Below, piece by piece: positions 33,513 to 43,393 of a stretch of 64,000 bases of DNA (position 1 is its first letter; every line of letters begins with the position of its first letter). Source of the stretch: GCA-020343675 sp964462945 (lineage in GTDB: Bacteria > Planctomycetota > Phycisphaerae > Sedimentisphaerales > Anaerobacaceae); the NCBI GenBank assembly GCA_964462945.1, contig CAYWZW010000002.1:62001-126000 (forward strand). Direction: 5' to 3'. A program made the position numbers and the translations under genes. The notes below the pieces were generated by a model. The model did no database searches. It saw nothing but the letters and a program-made list of their open reading frames with translations, and had not been told where the DNA came from.

Positions 33513-35119
33513 TTATTTCCTCTCTGATGCGGCACGGGTTTGTCTATTGCCCAGAAGACGGCGTTGAGCAGCAGTTGGCGGAATGCGGGGTTCTTGAAGT
33601 CGTCCGGGTGGCCCAGCGACGTGTAGAACACGCGGGAGTTCTTGTAGCTATTCGTCCAGGCCACCGGCTCAGGCTCTTTGTCGGGAATCGTGCCGATCAA
33701 TAGCGGCTTGGCCGAGGCCGCCAGCGGCCTTGCTTCGTACAGCGAGCCGTTGCTTGTGAACTGCAGTTTCACGCCCGCGAGGATGGGGTGGCCCTGTGCA
33801 TCGGCGGCGGCCGTGACGGTGCACTTGGGTCCGCTGCCGTAATGGCCGTGATAGTTGCCGCCCAGGACCTCCGGGTCGAACTTAAGCCATTCGGCGTAGC
33901 CATGCGGCGCGCTGCCGCGAGTATCGAACGCATGGCTGGCGGTCCGCAGCCCGATCAATGGCTTGCCGCGATCCAGGTAGTCGCGGAGATACTTCATCTG
34001 CTCGGGTTGCAGGGCCCTGCGCCGCGCGAACACGACCACCAGGTCCGCGCTGGTCAGCGTCTCCAGCCCGGCCAGCTCGTGGAGCTCTCTGCCGCTCTTT
34101 TCCGTGCTGGCCTGGAGTATTTCGCAATACAGGCCGCACTTGACTTGCAGCTCGTGGGCGAATTCGGGCAGCGTCCCGGCGGCCCCGTATTCGTTCTCGG
34201 CCGAAATGAAGACGACGCGCGGACGCTTGTCGTCCTTGAAGCAGAACTGGGGTTTGCCGGTAAAGACCGTCGAGGTGACGGTCGGGCAGACGTATTGCTC
34301 GACATGCTCGACGACCAGGTCCGTGCCGGTGAAGTGGCTGACGACCGGGCGCATCCGCGAGTTGTACATCGTGTCGGTCAGGTCCCGCATGAGCACGACG
34401 TTCCTGCCGAACCGCGCCATATTCCGCAGCCCGAAGGGTCTGCCTAACACGCACATATTAGTATGGACGCCCATGAGGATGACGTTCTTGACGCCGCGCT
34501 GCTCCATCAGGTTCCAGATTTCCACGCCTGAATCGCTGACGGCGTCTTCGTCGCGGATCTCAATCGTATCGATCTGGCTTTGCCAGGGATTGCCTTGTTT
34601 GCACTTGGGCTGGCAGTCGCAGCCGCCGTCGGAGTGATCGATGGGATAGCCGGCTGCCTCTTCCTTCTGGTCGATCCAGTTGCACCATTTGCCGATGTCC
34701 TCCGGCAGATTGGCCGCCTGCGGGGCGTCCTGCGCCCGCTTGCGTGCCGGGTGATCTGCGTAGGCCGCGACCGTGCCGCTCGGCGCGTGGATGATCAGCA
34801 CGCCTCTGTCTCGCGCTTTGGAGACAACCTCGTTGATATGCGGTGCAAGCTCGGCGACCCGCTCGGTGGCTCCTTTGCACCAGTGCTGGTTCCACATGTC
34901 GCAGATGACGACGGCGGTCTGTTTGCGGTCCCACTCGACCTTGCCTTGCACGACCATGAATTGATTTGCGTCGTCGGCCAGCGGCGCACGGCTCCGCGTG
35001 ACAAGAAGGAGTTGTTCGTCGCCCGCGTTACCATACGCGACGGACGACGCCTGACAAAGTAAGCCTGCAAACACAATGCAGACAACGGCTAACGTTCTGA
35101 CTTGACGGCTGTTCATCAT
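33509..35119 (-). CDS. Secreted isochorismatase-like / ThuA-like fusion protein
   Basis: A 536-residue protein with a signal peptide (to about SSVAYG). Residues ~45-285 form a cysteine hydrolase (isochorismatase fold): TAVVICDMWNQHW carries the catalytic Asp and GVHTNMCVLGRPFG the nucleophile Cys. Residues ~300-530 form a ThuA-like domain with VVFISAENEYG, a RDYLDRGKPLIGLRTASHAF segment, and FYTSLGHPDDF. ThuA-like domains in planctomycetes are common in carbohydrate use. Substrate of either half unknown. The ATG at 35119 has AGGAGA upstream; the ORF upstream of it is not used. The stop is in the right repeat flank of the helicase region. Confidence 0.85.
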   Translation of the reverse strand: MMNSRQVRTLAVVCIVFAGLLCQASSVAYGNAGDEQLLLVTRSRAPLADDANQFMVVQGKVEWDRKQTAVVICDMWNQHWCKGATERVAELAPHINEVVSKARDRGVLIIHAPSGTVAAYADHPARKRAQDAPQAANLPEDIGKWCNWIDQKEEAAGYPIDHSDGGCDCQPKCKQGNPWQSQIDTIEIRDEDAVSDSGVEIWNLMEQRGVKNVILMGVHTNMCVLGRPFGLRNMARFGRNVVLMRDLTDTMYNSRMRPVVSHFTGTDLVVEHVEQYVCPTVTSTVFTGKPQFCFKDDKRPRVVFISAENEYGAAGTLPEFAHELQVKCGLYCEILQASTEKSGRELHELAGLETLTSADLVVVFARRRALQPEQMKYLRDYLDRGKPLIGLRTASHAFDTRGSAPHGYAEWLKFDPEVLGGNYHGHYGSGPKCTVTAAADAQGHPILAGVKLQFTSNGSLYEARPLAASAKPLLIGTIPDKEPEPVAWTNSYKNSRVFYTSLGHPDDFKNPAFRQLLLNAVFWAIDKPVPHQRGNN

Positions 35120-35180
35120 AACGGTCTCCTGGAAAACTGACATACGCCACGAAGATACAAAGACCCGAAGTTCAATCAGC

Positions 35181-35200
35181 ATGGGCAATGAATTGCCCAT
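35181..35200. repeat. Palindromic repeat ATGGGCAAT-GA-ATTGCCCAT
   Basis: A perfect nine-base inverted repeat followed by CCTAC, of the same design as 20427-20444. It lies between the isochorismatase-ThuA gene and the gene upstream. Confidence 0.75.
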
Positions 35201-35271
35201 CCTACCGGTTTTCATGTCGCCCGGCAGGATAGCACAGAATGCAGCGAAAGACAAGCCGCTCACAGACCAGC

Positions 35272-36798
35272 CTATTTCCATCGAAGCTGCCGGATCTCTT
35301 CGGTGGTGTGGATGAATTTGACCGTGCCGTCGTTGAGTAAAACGCAGCCGCCGCGTGGGTCGTGGTTATCGAACGTAAACAACTCCGGCCCGCCGTGCTG
35401 ATTCCAGCCGGCCTTCGTCTCGAATAGCAGCACCGTGTCCGCCGGAGAATCCGGCTTACAGTTCGGATTCATGGCATAGTGGCATTTACCTTCATTCGTG
35501 GCAGGACAAATATACGCCTCCGTAAAACTCTCGTTGTATAGACCGGTCTTTATGTAGACCCGCGCCATGGCGTCACACCATTCGACCGGTGCCGGGTATA
35601 GCACTCTAATTTGGCCGCCTGCTTTGTGATATAGACGCAAACGGTGCCAGAAGTTCCTGAGATTGCCTCCACACTGCACTCGCAATTCAAACGGCTCTAT
35701 CTGCAGCGTGAGCTTTCTGATAATGCACAAACCTTCAGGATGTACGTATCGGTTGCACACATCGGTCACAATGCAGTTATCATCAAAGACATCAAAGGAC
35801 GTCAGAAGCTCGTCTCCACGATAGCAGACCACGTGAGCCAGACTCCTCTGACGCACCACGCCGTCTATAATGGCCATCTCGTTTATATCATTGACGAAAG
35901 CGTGGGCTTGGTCCTGATCATCAACAATCAGGGACCGCAATGATCGGAGGGTCTGTTGCTCCGAAGCACTGAGAAGGTTCTGCTGGCCCGCATAAGGGAA
36001 GTAGTACTCAAGCATTGAAGGGCGAAATTCAATTTCGATTCGCGTGCAAAGAGGAATATCAGGAGACTCAGGCTTTTCGTACACGAGGTATTTCTCGTGG
36101 TAGGGAATAGCCAGGTCTTCGACGACTGCCTGCAAGACCTTTTCGCCCGCGAGATTCTGACCTGTATAAGGGATCAGAATCTCTTCGTCCCTTTCCTTCA
36201 AGGTTTCATTTACCCTGTTGAAGTGCAACGGGCCTTTGAAGTAGTACCTCATCAATTTATTGTGATTGATTTTGGACCTGTTGCCGATTTTATCTGGTTG
36301 TTCGATGATCTTCCGAATCATCCCGGGAAGGTCGCCGGTGTAATAACCGATTTTGATCGCCAAGCGTCTGGCGTGTTCAAGGCCTCGCTCACGTCGTCCC
36401 CTTCCAAACGGATGCGCCGGATGGATGGGTATGGCGAGGGTAACCGATTCCGTCCGGATTTGTTCTGGTCGCAAGAGTACGTACCTGCCATGAACGTTAT
36501 GAAGAGAGGTGTATATTAGCGGAAAATCAAGCTGCGCCCGCATCAGAAGCGTTCGGTTGTCCTCGTCCATGAATACCTCAAAGGTCGCATCGTCTCGGCC
36601 AAACCCAACCAAGATCCATATATCCTGCCTGGACGTGTTTCTAATCTCATAGGTCAATTTCAGGGTCTTATCGGTAATATCCAGTTTGGTCACGGAGATT
36701 GTTGGCACGCCGGCATTGTCATCGGACTTTGCCTGTGTTTGGATAGTCGGCAGAAGGCAAAAGGACAACGCTGCGGTTAGGATTGTTTGTCTGTTCAT
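35272..36798 (-). CDS. Secreted protein of unknown function with H-x-DG-like C-terminal motif
   Basis: A 508-residue protein with a signal peptide (MNRQTILTAALSFCLLPTIQTQA). The N-terminal ~100 residues are beta-rich (Ig-like, KLDITDKTLKLTYEIRNTS); the rest is not recognisable. The C-terminus has DNHDPRGGCVLLNDGTVKFIH, resembling the H-x9-DG tail of planctomycetal prepilin-like proteins, but the N-terminal prepilin helix is absent. GGGAGAG upstream supports the start. It lies 38 bases downstream of the GH27 gene on the same strand, so the two may be cotranscribed. Role unknown. Confidence 0.75.
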   Translation of the reverse strand: MNRQTILTAALSFCLLPTIQTQAKSDDNAGVPTISVTKLDITDKTLKLTYEIRNTSRQDIWILVGFGRDDATFEVFMDEDNRTLLMRAQLDFPLIYTSLHNVHGRYVLLRPEQIRTESVTLAIPIHPAHPFGRGRRERGLEHARRLAIKIGYYTGDLPGMIRKIIEQPDKIGNRSKINHNKLMRYYFKGPLHFNRVNETLKERDEEILIPYTGQNLAGEKVLQAVVEDLAIPYHEKYLVYEKPESPDIPLCTRIEIEFRPSMLEYYFPYAGQQNLLSASEQQTLRSLRSLIVDDQDQAHAFVNDINEMAIIDGVVRQRSLAHVVCYRGDELLTSFDVFDDNCIVTDVCNRYVHPEGLCIIRKLTLQIEPFELRVQCGGNLRNFWHRLRLYHKAGGQIRVLYPAPVEWCDAMARVYIKTGLYNESFTEAYICPATNEGKCHYAMNPNCKPDSPADTVLLFETKAGWNQHGGPELFTFDNHDPRGGCVLLNDGTVKFIHTTEEIRQLRWK

Positions 36799-36835
36799 TT
36801 GGTTCTCTCCCTTCCGGCTGGCTTCGTGCCGGCCT

Positions 36836-38887
36836 TTATTTCGCGCTGGTCGTGGGAAAGATGCGGACGAGCGCGACGCCGTGCCTTGGGACTTTCGCTT
36901 CGAAACGCTCTTTGTATGTGCCGAGGTTCTTTTGCCGCCAGGGGTCGCGGACGCGGTGCGGGCCTTCTATGCCGAGGTCCTTCCATGAGACGGTGATACC
37001 GGCCTGGATCTGCGAGGTGTTGAACAGGCCGACGGCCTTGGAGCCATCCTCCATGTCCTTGGCCATGATGAAATACTCGTCCGTCTGCCGGATGATCGGG
37101 GCCTGTTTGCCTAAGGGGTCCTGATCGACCTCGATGACCTCGGCGTTGCACAGGATATTGAGCGTAAACTCATCGAGCTTGTCCATGTCGCCCGAGAAGA
37201 TCAACGGAGCCGCCATCAGGCACCACATCGACATATACGAATACTGCTCGTTGGGCGTCAGGCTGGTGGGTCTGCCCTCGGCCTGTTTGTGGGCGTCGCC
37301 GACCCAGCCGATCAGGATATAGTCCGGGTCGTTCCACTGGCCGGGCTTGGCGTATTGCCAATGCTGCGCGTTGCTCAGGCCGATGTGGTAGAATCCCGGC
37401 AGGTCGGCCCCTCGCGCCAGGCCCAGGTCGCCGGTCGTTCGCCAGCAGTGGCCGCCCATCTCGCCCGCCCAGGTCCACACGTCCCCCATCCCATATTGAC
37501 AGAGATTAAAGACAATGTCACGGTCGAGCTGGGGCAGAATCGCGCCCATCTTTCGGTAGGGACTTTGCACGCGCTGCGCCCCTTCGCCCGTGGCGACCTT
37601 GCCGTAGGAGCACCAATCGTATTTCAGGAAGTCGAAATCCCACTCGGCGAACTTGTGCGCATCCACTTCCTCGTGCTGGTACGTCCCCTCATATTCCTGG
37701 CAGGTCAGCGGGCCGGGAGATGTGTAGAGTCCGGCCTTGAGCCCTTTGGCGTGGATGTAATCGGCGAGGGCCTTCATATCGGGGAAGTGCCCGTTCGAGC
37801 GAATCGCGCCATCGGCGTCGCGCGGCTGGCCGCCGATCATCGGGTCGTTGGAGTCCGGCTTGACCATCCAGCAGTCGTCGATGTTGACGTACTCGTAGCC
37901 GAAATCGGCCATGCCGGATTCGATCATGGCGTCGGCGGCCCGCCGCATGTGTTGGTCGGTGACCCGGCCGTAGTGGATGTACCAGCTATTCCAGCCCATC
38001 GGCGGAGTCAACGCCAGGGCGTCGCCCACGACGATTTTAAAGGGCTGCTGCGCTGAGCCGTGACGATTGGCGGCTTTGAGCGTGACAAGATATTCGCGGC
38101 GCTGCTGCGGCGCCGTGCCGGTGATGATGCCGGTGGCGGCGTCCAGTCTGAGCGTCTGCGGCAGATTCTCGGCGCTGAACGTCATGGGCCTTTTCCCTAA
38201 GCACGGGATGCGATAGATGAAGGGCCGGCCGGGCCGGCAGCCATAGACCTTCGGTCCATTGATTCGCGGCCTGGGACCGGGCCTGGGCGTCAAAATCAGC
38301 TTTTGCTCTTTGACAACCGGCGCATTGATTGCCGCAGGATCGCGCCCAACGACGGCAAAAGCCGCATCGGCCCAGTCGGCGTGGTCAAAACCTTGGCTAT
38401 CGCCTCCCGAATCGACCGACAGCACGAGAGTCTTGCAGCCGGTCAAATCGACATCGACTTTTTTCGTAGGCTGGGCGGCCTTGAGAACGCCGCTATTGAA
38501 CAGGAGCTTGCCGTCGCCATAGACGCGAAAGCGGACGCTTCCGGTCTTGCCCTGGACTTCGTCATCGACGCCGACGTAAGCGCAGAAGCTGCGGCAGGAA
38601 CCTTTCAGGTCCACGTACATCATGCTGGGGGCATGAGTGCCGACGCCTTTGTCGAACGTGCGGCCGCCGATTAGGAGCGGCTTGCTCTGGACGGATTTGT
38701 CCTTCTGAGGCGATCCCCAGCCGGACGTCATCTTCTCCAGATTCAAAGACGATAACCACACCGTGCGCGCCGGCCTATCCGACTGGACGACCGAGACGCA
38801 GCCGGAAAGCTGCGCGACAAGAATGGCACAGACCAAAATCCAAACACAGATTGATCTAACACCTTGTTTGCGAATTCCACACATCAT
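36836..38887 (-). CDS. NPCBM-GH27 alpha-galactosidase-like lipoprotein
   Basis: A 683-residue enzyme with a lipoprotein signal (LSGC). N-terminal NPCBM carbohydrate-binding domain (~35-175, GGRTFDKGVGTHAPS and DHADWADAAF), then an Ig-like linker (~210-285), then a GH27 TIM barrel starting with LTPPMGWNSWY. The nucleophile region is DFDFLKYDWCSYG. GH27 enzymes are retaining alpha-galactosidases or alpha-N-acetylgalactosaminidases; the exact sugar is not certain. The C-terminus has the beta-sandwich typical of the family. AGGAGAG precedes the ATG at 38887. Confidence 0.92.
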   Translation of the reverse strand: MMCGIRKQGVRSICVWILVCAILVAQLSGCVSVVQSDRPARTVWLSSLNLEKMTSGWGSPQKDKSVQSKPLLIGGRTFDKGVGTHAPSMMYVDLKGSCRSFCAYVGVDDEVQGKTGSVRFRVYGDGKLLFNSGVLKAAQPTKKVDVDLTGCKTLVLSVDSGGDSQGFDHADWADAAFAVVGRDPAAINAPVVKEQKLILTPRPGPRPRINGPKVYGCRPGRPFIYRIPCLGKRPMTFSAENLPQTLRLDAATGIITGTAPQQRREYLVTLKAANRHGSAQQPFKIVVGDALALTPPMGWNSWYIHYGRVTDQHMRRAADAMIESGMADFGYEYVNIDDCWMVKPDSNDPMIGGQPRDADGAIRSNGHFPDMKALADYIHAKGLKAGLYTSPGPLTCQEYEGTYQHEEVDAHKFAEWDFDFLKYDWCSYGKVATGEGAQRVQSPYRKMGAILPQLDRDIVFNLCQYGMGDVWTWAGEMGGHCWRTTGDLGLARGADLPGFYHIGLSNAQHWQYAKPGQWNDPDYILIGWVGDAHKQAEGRPTSLTPNEQYSYMSMWCLMAAPLIFSGDMDKLDEFTLNILCNAEVIEVDQDPLGKQAPIIRQTDEYFIMAKDMEDGSKAVGLFNTSQIQAGITVSWKDLGIEGPHRVRDPWRQKNLGTYKERFEAKVPRHGVALVRIFPTTSAK

Positions 38888-38893
38888 GTCTCT

Positions 38894-38974
38894 CCTTTGC
38901 GGTAGGGGCAACCCTGTGTGGTTGCCCTGATTCATTCTCGGTATTCGGGCAGGCACGTGGGCCTGCCCCTACAG
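38894..38974. repeat. Two small palindromes between GH27 and SDR genes
   Basis: GGGCAACC...GGTTGCCC around 38906-38927 and GGGCAGGC...GCCTGCCC around 38948-38969, a common tandem intergenic palindrome type. Confidence 0.6.
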
Positions 38975-38979
38975 TTAAC

Positions 38980-39753
38980 TTAAAGCAGCGCCAGCCAGCC
39001 GCCGTCAACGTAGATGATCTGGCCGGTGATAAAATCGCCCGCCCGCGAGGCTAACAAAACCGCTGTGCCCACGAGGTCTTCGGGCCGGCCCCATCGGGCA
39101 AGCGGCGTTTTCGCCAGGACCCACCGGTTAAAATCGTCGTCGGTCCAGAGCGGCTCGGTCAGCTCCGTAGCGATATAGCCCGGCCCGATGGCGTTGACGT
39201 TGATATTGTATTTGGCCCATTCGACCGCCAGCGTCTTGGTGAGCATGAGCAGGCCGCTTTTGCTGCTGCCGTACGCCGCCGTTGTGGGCCGGGCCGCATG
39301 GCACGTCAGCGAGCCGATGTTAATAATCCTGCCCGCCTTGCCGGCCTGCTTTCGATGGCGGCAGAACGCCTGGGACAGCACGAGCACGGAGGTCAGGTTG
39401 ACCTGGATGACCCGGTTCCACATCTTAAGGTCAACGTCTTCGGCCGGCCCCCGAACCGTCGTCCCGGCACAATTGACGAGAATATCTATGCCCTTCGTCT
39501 CGGCGACGATACTCTCGAAAAGGTCCTCTATCCCTTCTACGTTTTCCACGTCGAATGGGAAGGCCCGCGCGTTTGAGCCGGTCTCGGTTTGGATTTTGTG
39601 AGCCGCCGCTTCGAGCTGCTCTTTGGTACGCGCCACGAGTGCGACGTCAGCTCCGTGTTGGGCCAAACCTTTGGCAAGCGCAAAGCCGATTCCGCGCCCG
39701 CCGCCCGTCACTAACGCTGTTTTTCCCGATAGGTTAAAAAGGCTGCTTTCCAT
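38980..39753 (-). CDS. SDR family oxidoreductase
   Basis: A 257-residue short-chain dehydrogenase. The cofactor loop TGGGRGIG (residues ~16-23), the NNAG-equivalent NCAGT, the catalytic Ser (IGSLTCHAAR), and Tyr-x3-Lys (YGSSK) are all present, and GPGYIATELTEPL follows. The family resembles gluconate 5-dehydrogenase-like enzymes, so a role in sugar-acid oxidation is likely but not certain. It lies between the GH27 gene and a large surface protein gene, on the same strand. Confidence 0.9.
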   Translation of the reverse strand: MESSLFNLSGKTALVTGGGRGIGFALAKGLAQHGADVALVARTKEQLEAAAHKIQTETGSNARAFPFDVENVEGIEDLFESIVAETKGIDILVNCAGTTVRGPAEDVDLKMWNRVIQVNLTSVLVLSQAFCRHRKQAGKAGRIINIGSLTCHAARPTTAAYGSSKSGLLMLTKTLAVEWAKYNINVNAIGPGYIATELTEPLWTDDDFNRWVLAKTPLARWGRPEDLVGTAVLLASRAGDFITGQIIYVDGGWLALL

Positions 39754-39815
39754 AGTCGCCTAATAAAACAGAAAAGCCGTCCACTGGCAAGACGTAAAGC
39801 GGCGATCAAACAAGC

Positions 39816-39848
39816 GGGGCCCGTATCGAATCGCTCGATACAGGCCCC
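39816..39848 (-). terminator. Hairpin terminator of the large LamG gene
   Basis: Fourteen-base arms (39816-39829 and 39835-39848) with one mismatch, about 40 bases after the stop. The arm design (GGGnCCT..TATCGA) matches that of the terminator of the paralogue at 56914-56947, though the T-tract here is weak. Confidence 0.65.
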
Positions 39849-39889
39849 GGGATTTCTGGTGTCATTAAATCGCGCAGCGGCGTTGCGCT

Positions 39890-42800
39890 TTAAGGAGCGG
39901 TCCTCGGCCGGTACAGGCGGATGTCGTCGAAGTACATCTTGCCCGAGCCGCCCGGCGTCGTCATGTTGCCCCTGGTGCCTAAGCCAAGTGCGATCCGGTC
40001 CACGTTCGTCAGGGTGATGCCCTGAGTGGCGAGGGTCTGCAGAGGAATGACCCACTCGGTCCAGGTGGTCGTCGTCGCCGCAGCCGGATCAGGATGGACG
40101 ACTACCGCGGGCTGACCCGCAGCATTTGAAACCGCTACGTACAACGGCTCAGGGGCGTTGCTGGCAATCCCGATGTCCTGGTGCGCCCACTGCGGGCTGA
40201 CCGTGCCGGTTGTCGTGACGTTCGTGAACACCGCCTGACACGTCGCGGCGGCGTTATGCGCCGTCAGCGCCAGGCCGATATAGACCGTCGAGCCCATCAG
40301 GATATTCTGCGGCGTAGAACCCGTGACCGGCTGCCACGTGGTGCCGTTGGCCGAATGGGTAACCGTGAAGTTGCCCGCCAAGTCACGCTCCACCTTCACC
40401 CAATATGGTGCGGTCACGCCGGTCTGATTGGCATTGAAGCTGGCAGCGCCGGTATCGAGACGGCCCTGAGCGGCGACGCCGTTGCTCGGCGTAATCGCCG
40501 CAAACATGTGGCGCGAGCCGCCGTCTAACGTCTCACGGATCATCACGCCGGCCTTGGCCCAGCCGTTGGTGTTCTGGACGCTCTGGACCCGCGCGACAAT
40601 CGAGCCGGCGCCGGTCAGCGTCTTGTAGGCAAAGTGGAACTCGTCGTGATAGTTGCCCGCCGTGCCGACGTCCCAGATGTCCGTCCCTGTGGCAGTCATC
40701 GTGTAGGTGCCCGCCGGGGCTTCCACGAAGCTGCCGACGGATGCCGGTAGCCCTCTGAACCACAGTGACAGTTCGCCGACGCTATCAGCGGTCCAGTCCC
40801 GCGGCGAGGTCAGCTTGAACTCCGCTTCCGAATACTTCGCAAGGCCTTGCTTGTTGTTGTCGTAATTGAGCGGCATGGACTTGCCGCCGCTGTGAACGAT
40901 GGTTTCCTCGGTATAGGAAGCGGTATTCTCGTCGCCCACCGCCGCGCCGGTTCCGTTGCCGGCGAAGTAGGGTGGACTTCCCGGTGCGCCGTAGCCAAGT
41001 CCATCGTGCCAGGAGTACCAGATCTGGTTGTCGCCGGCGTCGTAGGACTCGAAGTCATCCACGAGAACGAAGTCCGCCACGGTGAAGCTCCACAACCTGC
41101 CTTTGCTGATTGTCCCATCCGTATTGACCTGGTCGATTTGCCAGTAGTAAGGCCCGCCGCCCCATTGAACGCCTTCGGGGGGCGTATAGCTGGCGCCGCT
41201 TTGGCGGCCTCGATAGATGCCGGTCGTATCGGACGGGCCGGCATTATCGACGGCGTCTTTATCCGTGCCGAAGTACACATCGTGCTGGGCCGCCTTGTCC
41301 CCCGGCGACCAGCTCAGAGGCGTAGCCTCGTGGATGTCGGGCGTTGTACCGTCCGCGGGCTTGGGGTTCCAGGCCAGCAGCGGGTCGCCTCTCATCGTCT
41401 TGACAATCTCGGCCGCCGACAGGGCGTAGTCATAAATGCGGAAGTCATCCAGGGCGCCGTTGAAATACGCGTCGGCGGTGTACTGCGACCTGCCGAGCCA
41501 GTTGTTGGTAGTATTGCCCAGACTGCTCGGAGTGAGCGTGGCAGCGGTATTGGTGGCGACGACCGCGCCATCAAGGTAGAGAGAATCGGTGCGGGTAGCC
41601 GCGTTGATCGTCACAGCCACGTGGTGCCAGCCGCTGGCCAAGGTGCCGGGGGCCGTGGACTGCTCTTCCGGTGCCCCGCCGCCGCCAATCGTAATGGCGA
41701 AGCGCATCGGCCCGGTCGTGTCCGTTCGGGGCGTGAGGAACATGTTGATCGTCGTGCCGCTGCCGAAATCGAAGATGCGCTGCCAGGCGCCGCCGGCGTT
41801 GGAGAAGTTCACCCACGTCGTGAAGGTCGAGCTTTTCAGTGCACTGATGACCGAGCCGATGGGCAGCGCCACGTAGTCATCAACGCCGTCGAGTTTCAGC
41901 CCGCCGCCATCATAGCCGGCCGCCCACGCCGGGCCGCCGAAGAGTGTGCCGTGATGGCCGCGGCCCGACCAATCGAGGGCCAGGGCGCCGGCGCCTTCAT
42001 CGAACTTCCACCAGCCGAACAGATTGGGATCGGTCACAGAAATGGCGGGTATCGTCGTGAAGCTCCAGACGTCGCCCTTATGTGTGGTGGCGGCGTCGAA
42101 CTCATCGACCCGCCAGTAGTAAGTTCTCTCCAATTCGAGCGGGCCGGGTGTGTAGGTTGTCGTCGCGCTGGGGACGCCCGCGGCGGCGTTACTGACGACG
42201 TTCAGGTCGTCGCCGAAGTACACGGTGTGCAGTTTGGCGCCGAACCCCGCCGTCCAGCTCAGCGCCGCGTCCAAAGCTACGAATTTGGCGCCGTCACCCG
42301 GATTGGGGTTATAGGCCTTCTTGGGCGGGACCAGAAAGCTCCAGATACTGCCTCGCCAGGGACTGTCCGGGTGCAGGTTATTGACCTCATCGATCCGCCA
42401 GTAGTATGTCGTGCCCGGAACAAGGCCATTGGGGTAGGGGAATCCGGGAAAGCCGGCGACGAAATACGTGCTCGCCTGGCTGCCGCGGAACGCTTCGGCG
42501 GCGCCGGCATCGACGGCGGCCAGGTCATCGCTTAAGTACACATCATGTGAGACGGCAAAACCACCGGGCGACCAGCTCAGGCTTACCCATGTATCCGGAT
42601 GGACGGTGCCATTGGCCGGGGTGGGATTCCAGGCCTTCAGGCGCCCATATCGAAAGTTGTTCTGGATAGCCGCCGGGCTGAGCACCCCGTCGTGAATACG
42701 CACGACCGCAATCGAGCCGGTGAAATTGAATTGGGCCGCCACCCCTGCGCCGGTACCGTTCGCCTGGGCGGCGACCCGGATGATGTTGCCGCTATGGGTG

Positions 42801-43393
42801 TTCAGCGCGATTGGGTTTCTGACGCTCTCTTGGACGCCGTTGACATAGACGCGGGCGGCCGTGCCGTCGTATGTGTAAACCAGGTGCCACCAGGTGTTGG
42901 CCGCGGGTGCAGGCGAGTGCGTGCCCCACCAGCCCATGTCGTGCGTATCTCCGCCCCAGTGTCCCATGGAGCCCCACCTGTTGTCGTTGCCGTAGTTGAA
43001 GGCCATGTTGGTGCCATTTGGCCCGTCGCGGTGACTCCAGGAAAGCATCGTCTCTTCCCCCGGCATCGAGGGGTTGTACGCCCAGACTTCCATGGTTCGC
43101 GTGCCGGTCCCCGTGATGCCGGCCGTCGTCGCCGGCCCGTCGAACCAACTGCTGCCGTTAAACGTGACGGCTTTCGTGCCGTCCACGTCTTCAACGACGG
43201 GCGCGCCGTTTGCCGTGAAGTCCCCGAGCGAGCCGCGGTTGGGCCAGGTTGCGACTCCCTCGCCGTAAGGCAGGTCCTCGGCCCTTAAATCGACCAGCAG
43301 GTCTTCAGCAACGATCACGTCGGCTCGGCTAAGACCTCCCGCCAGACCCAGAACCAGAACGAAAGATACCGAAACGATCATTCTCTTAGACAT
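39890..43393 (-). CDS. Large secreted LamG-containing surface protein
   Basis: A 1167-residue protein with a signal peptide (to GGLSRA). An N-terminal LamG-type lectin fold (~40-235) precedes two Ig/fibronectin-like modules with planctomycetal sequence (NPNPGDGAKFVALDAALSW, YYWRIDEV). A second LamG-like domain lies at ~460-660, then another such module. The C-terminal ~370 residues form a beta-sandwich split by an inserted DUF1349-like domain (HFAYKTLTGAGSIVARV), ending RLYRPRTAP. It is likely a surface glycan-binding or adhesive protein. AAGGAGG precedes the ATG. The C-terminus is almost identical to that of the protein at 54081. Confidence 0.9.
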   Translation of the reverse strand: MSKRMIVSVSFVLVLGLAGGLSRADVIVAEDLLVDLRAEDLPYGEGVATWPNRGSLGDFTANGAPVVEDVDGTKAVTFNGSSWFDGPATTAGITGTGTRTMEVWAYNPSMPGEETMLSWSHRDGPNGTNMAFNYGNDNRWGSMGHWGGDTHDMGWWGTHSPAPAANTWWHLVYTYDGTAARVYVNGVQESVRNPIALNTHSGNIIRVAAQANGTGAGVAAQFNFTGSIAVVRIHDGVLSPAAIQNNFRYGRLKAWNPTPANGTVHPDTWVSLSWSPGGFAVSHDVYLSDDLAAVDAGAAEAFRGSQASTYFVAGFPGFPYPNGLVPGTTYYWRIDEVNNLHPDSPWRGSIWSFLVPPKKAYNPNPGDGAKFVALDAALSWTAGFGAKLHTVYFGDDLNVVSNAAAGVPSATTTYTPGPLELERTYYWRVDEFDAATTHKGDVWSFTTIPAISVTDPNLFGWWKFDEGAGALALDWSGRGHHGTLFGGPAWAAGYDGGGLKLDGVDDYVALPIGSVISALKSSTFTTWVNFSNAGGAWQRIFDFGSGTTINMFLTPRTDTTGPMRFAITIGGGGAPEEQSTAPGTLASGWHHVAVTINAATRTDSLYLDGAVVATNTAATLTPSSLGNTTNNWLGRSQYTADAYFNGALDDFRIYDYALSAAEIVKTMRGDPLLAWNPKPADGTTPDIHEATPLSWSPGDKAAQHDVYFGTDKDAVDNAGPSDTTGIYRGRQSGASYTPPEGVQWGGGPYYWQIDQVNTDGTISKGRLWSFTVADFVLVDDFESYDAGDNQIWYSWHDGLGYGAPGSPPYFAGNGTGAAVGDENTASYTEETIVHSGGKSMPLNYDNNKQGLAKYSEAEFKLTSPRDWTADSVGELSLWFRGLPASVGSFVEAPAGTYTMTATGTDIWDVGTAGNYHDEFHFAYKTLTGAGSIVARVQSVQNTNGWAKAGVMIRETLDGGSRHMFAAITPSNGVAAQGRLDTGAASFNANQTGVTAPYWVKVERDLAGNFTVTHSANGTTWQPVTGSTPQNILMGSTVYIGLALTAHNAAATCQAVFTNVTTTGTVSPQWAHQDIGIASNAPEPLYVAVSNAAGQPAVVVHPDPAAATTTTWTEWVIPLQTLATQGITLTNVDRIALGLGTRGNMTTPGGSGKMYFDDIRLYRPRTAP

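Noticed and set aside
40847..42535. A 562-codon open frame on the plus strand
   Set aside because: Antisense to the 1167-residue LamG protein; translation is Arg/Val/Gly-rich with no motif.
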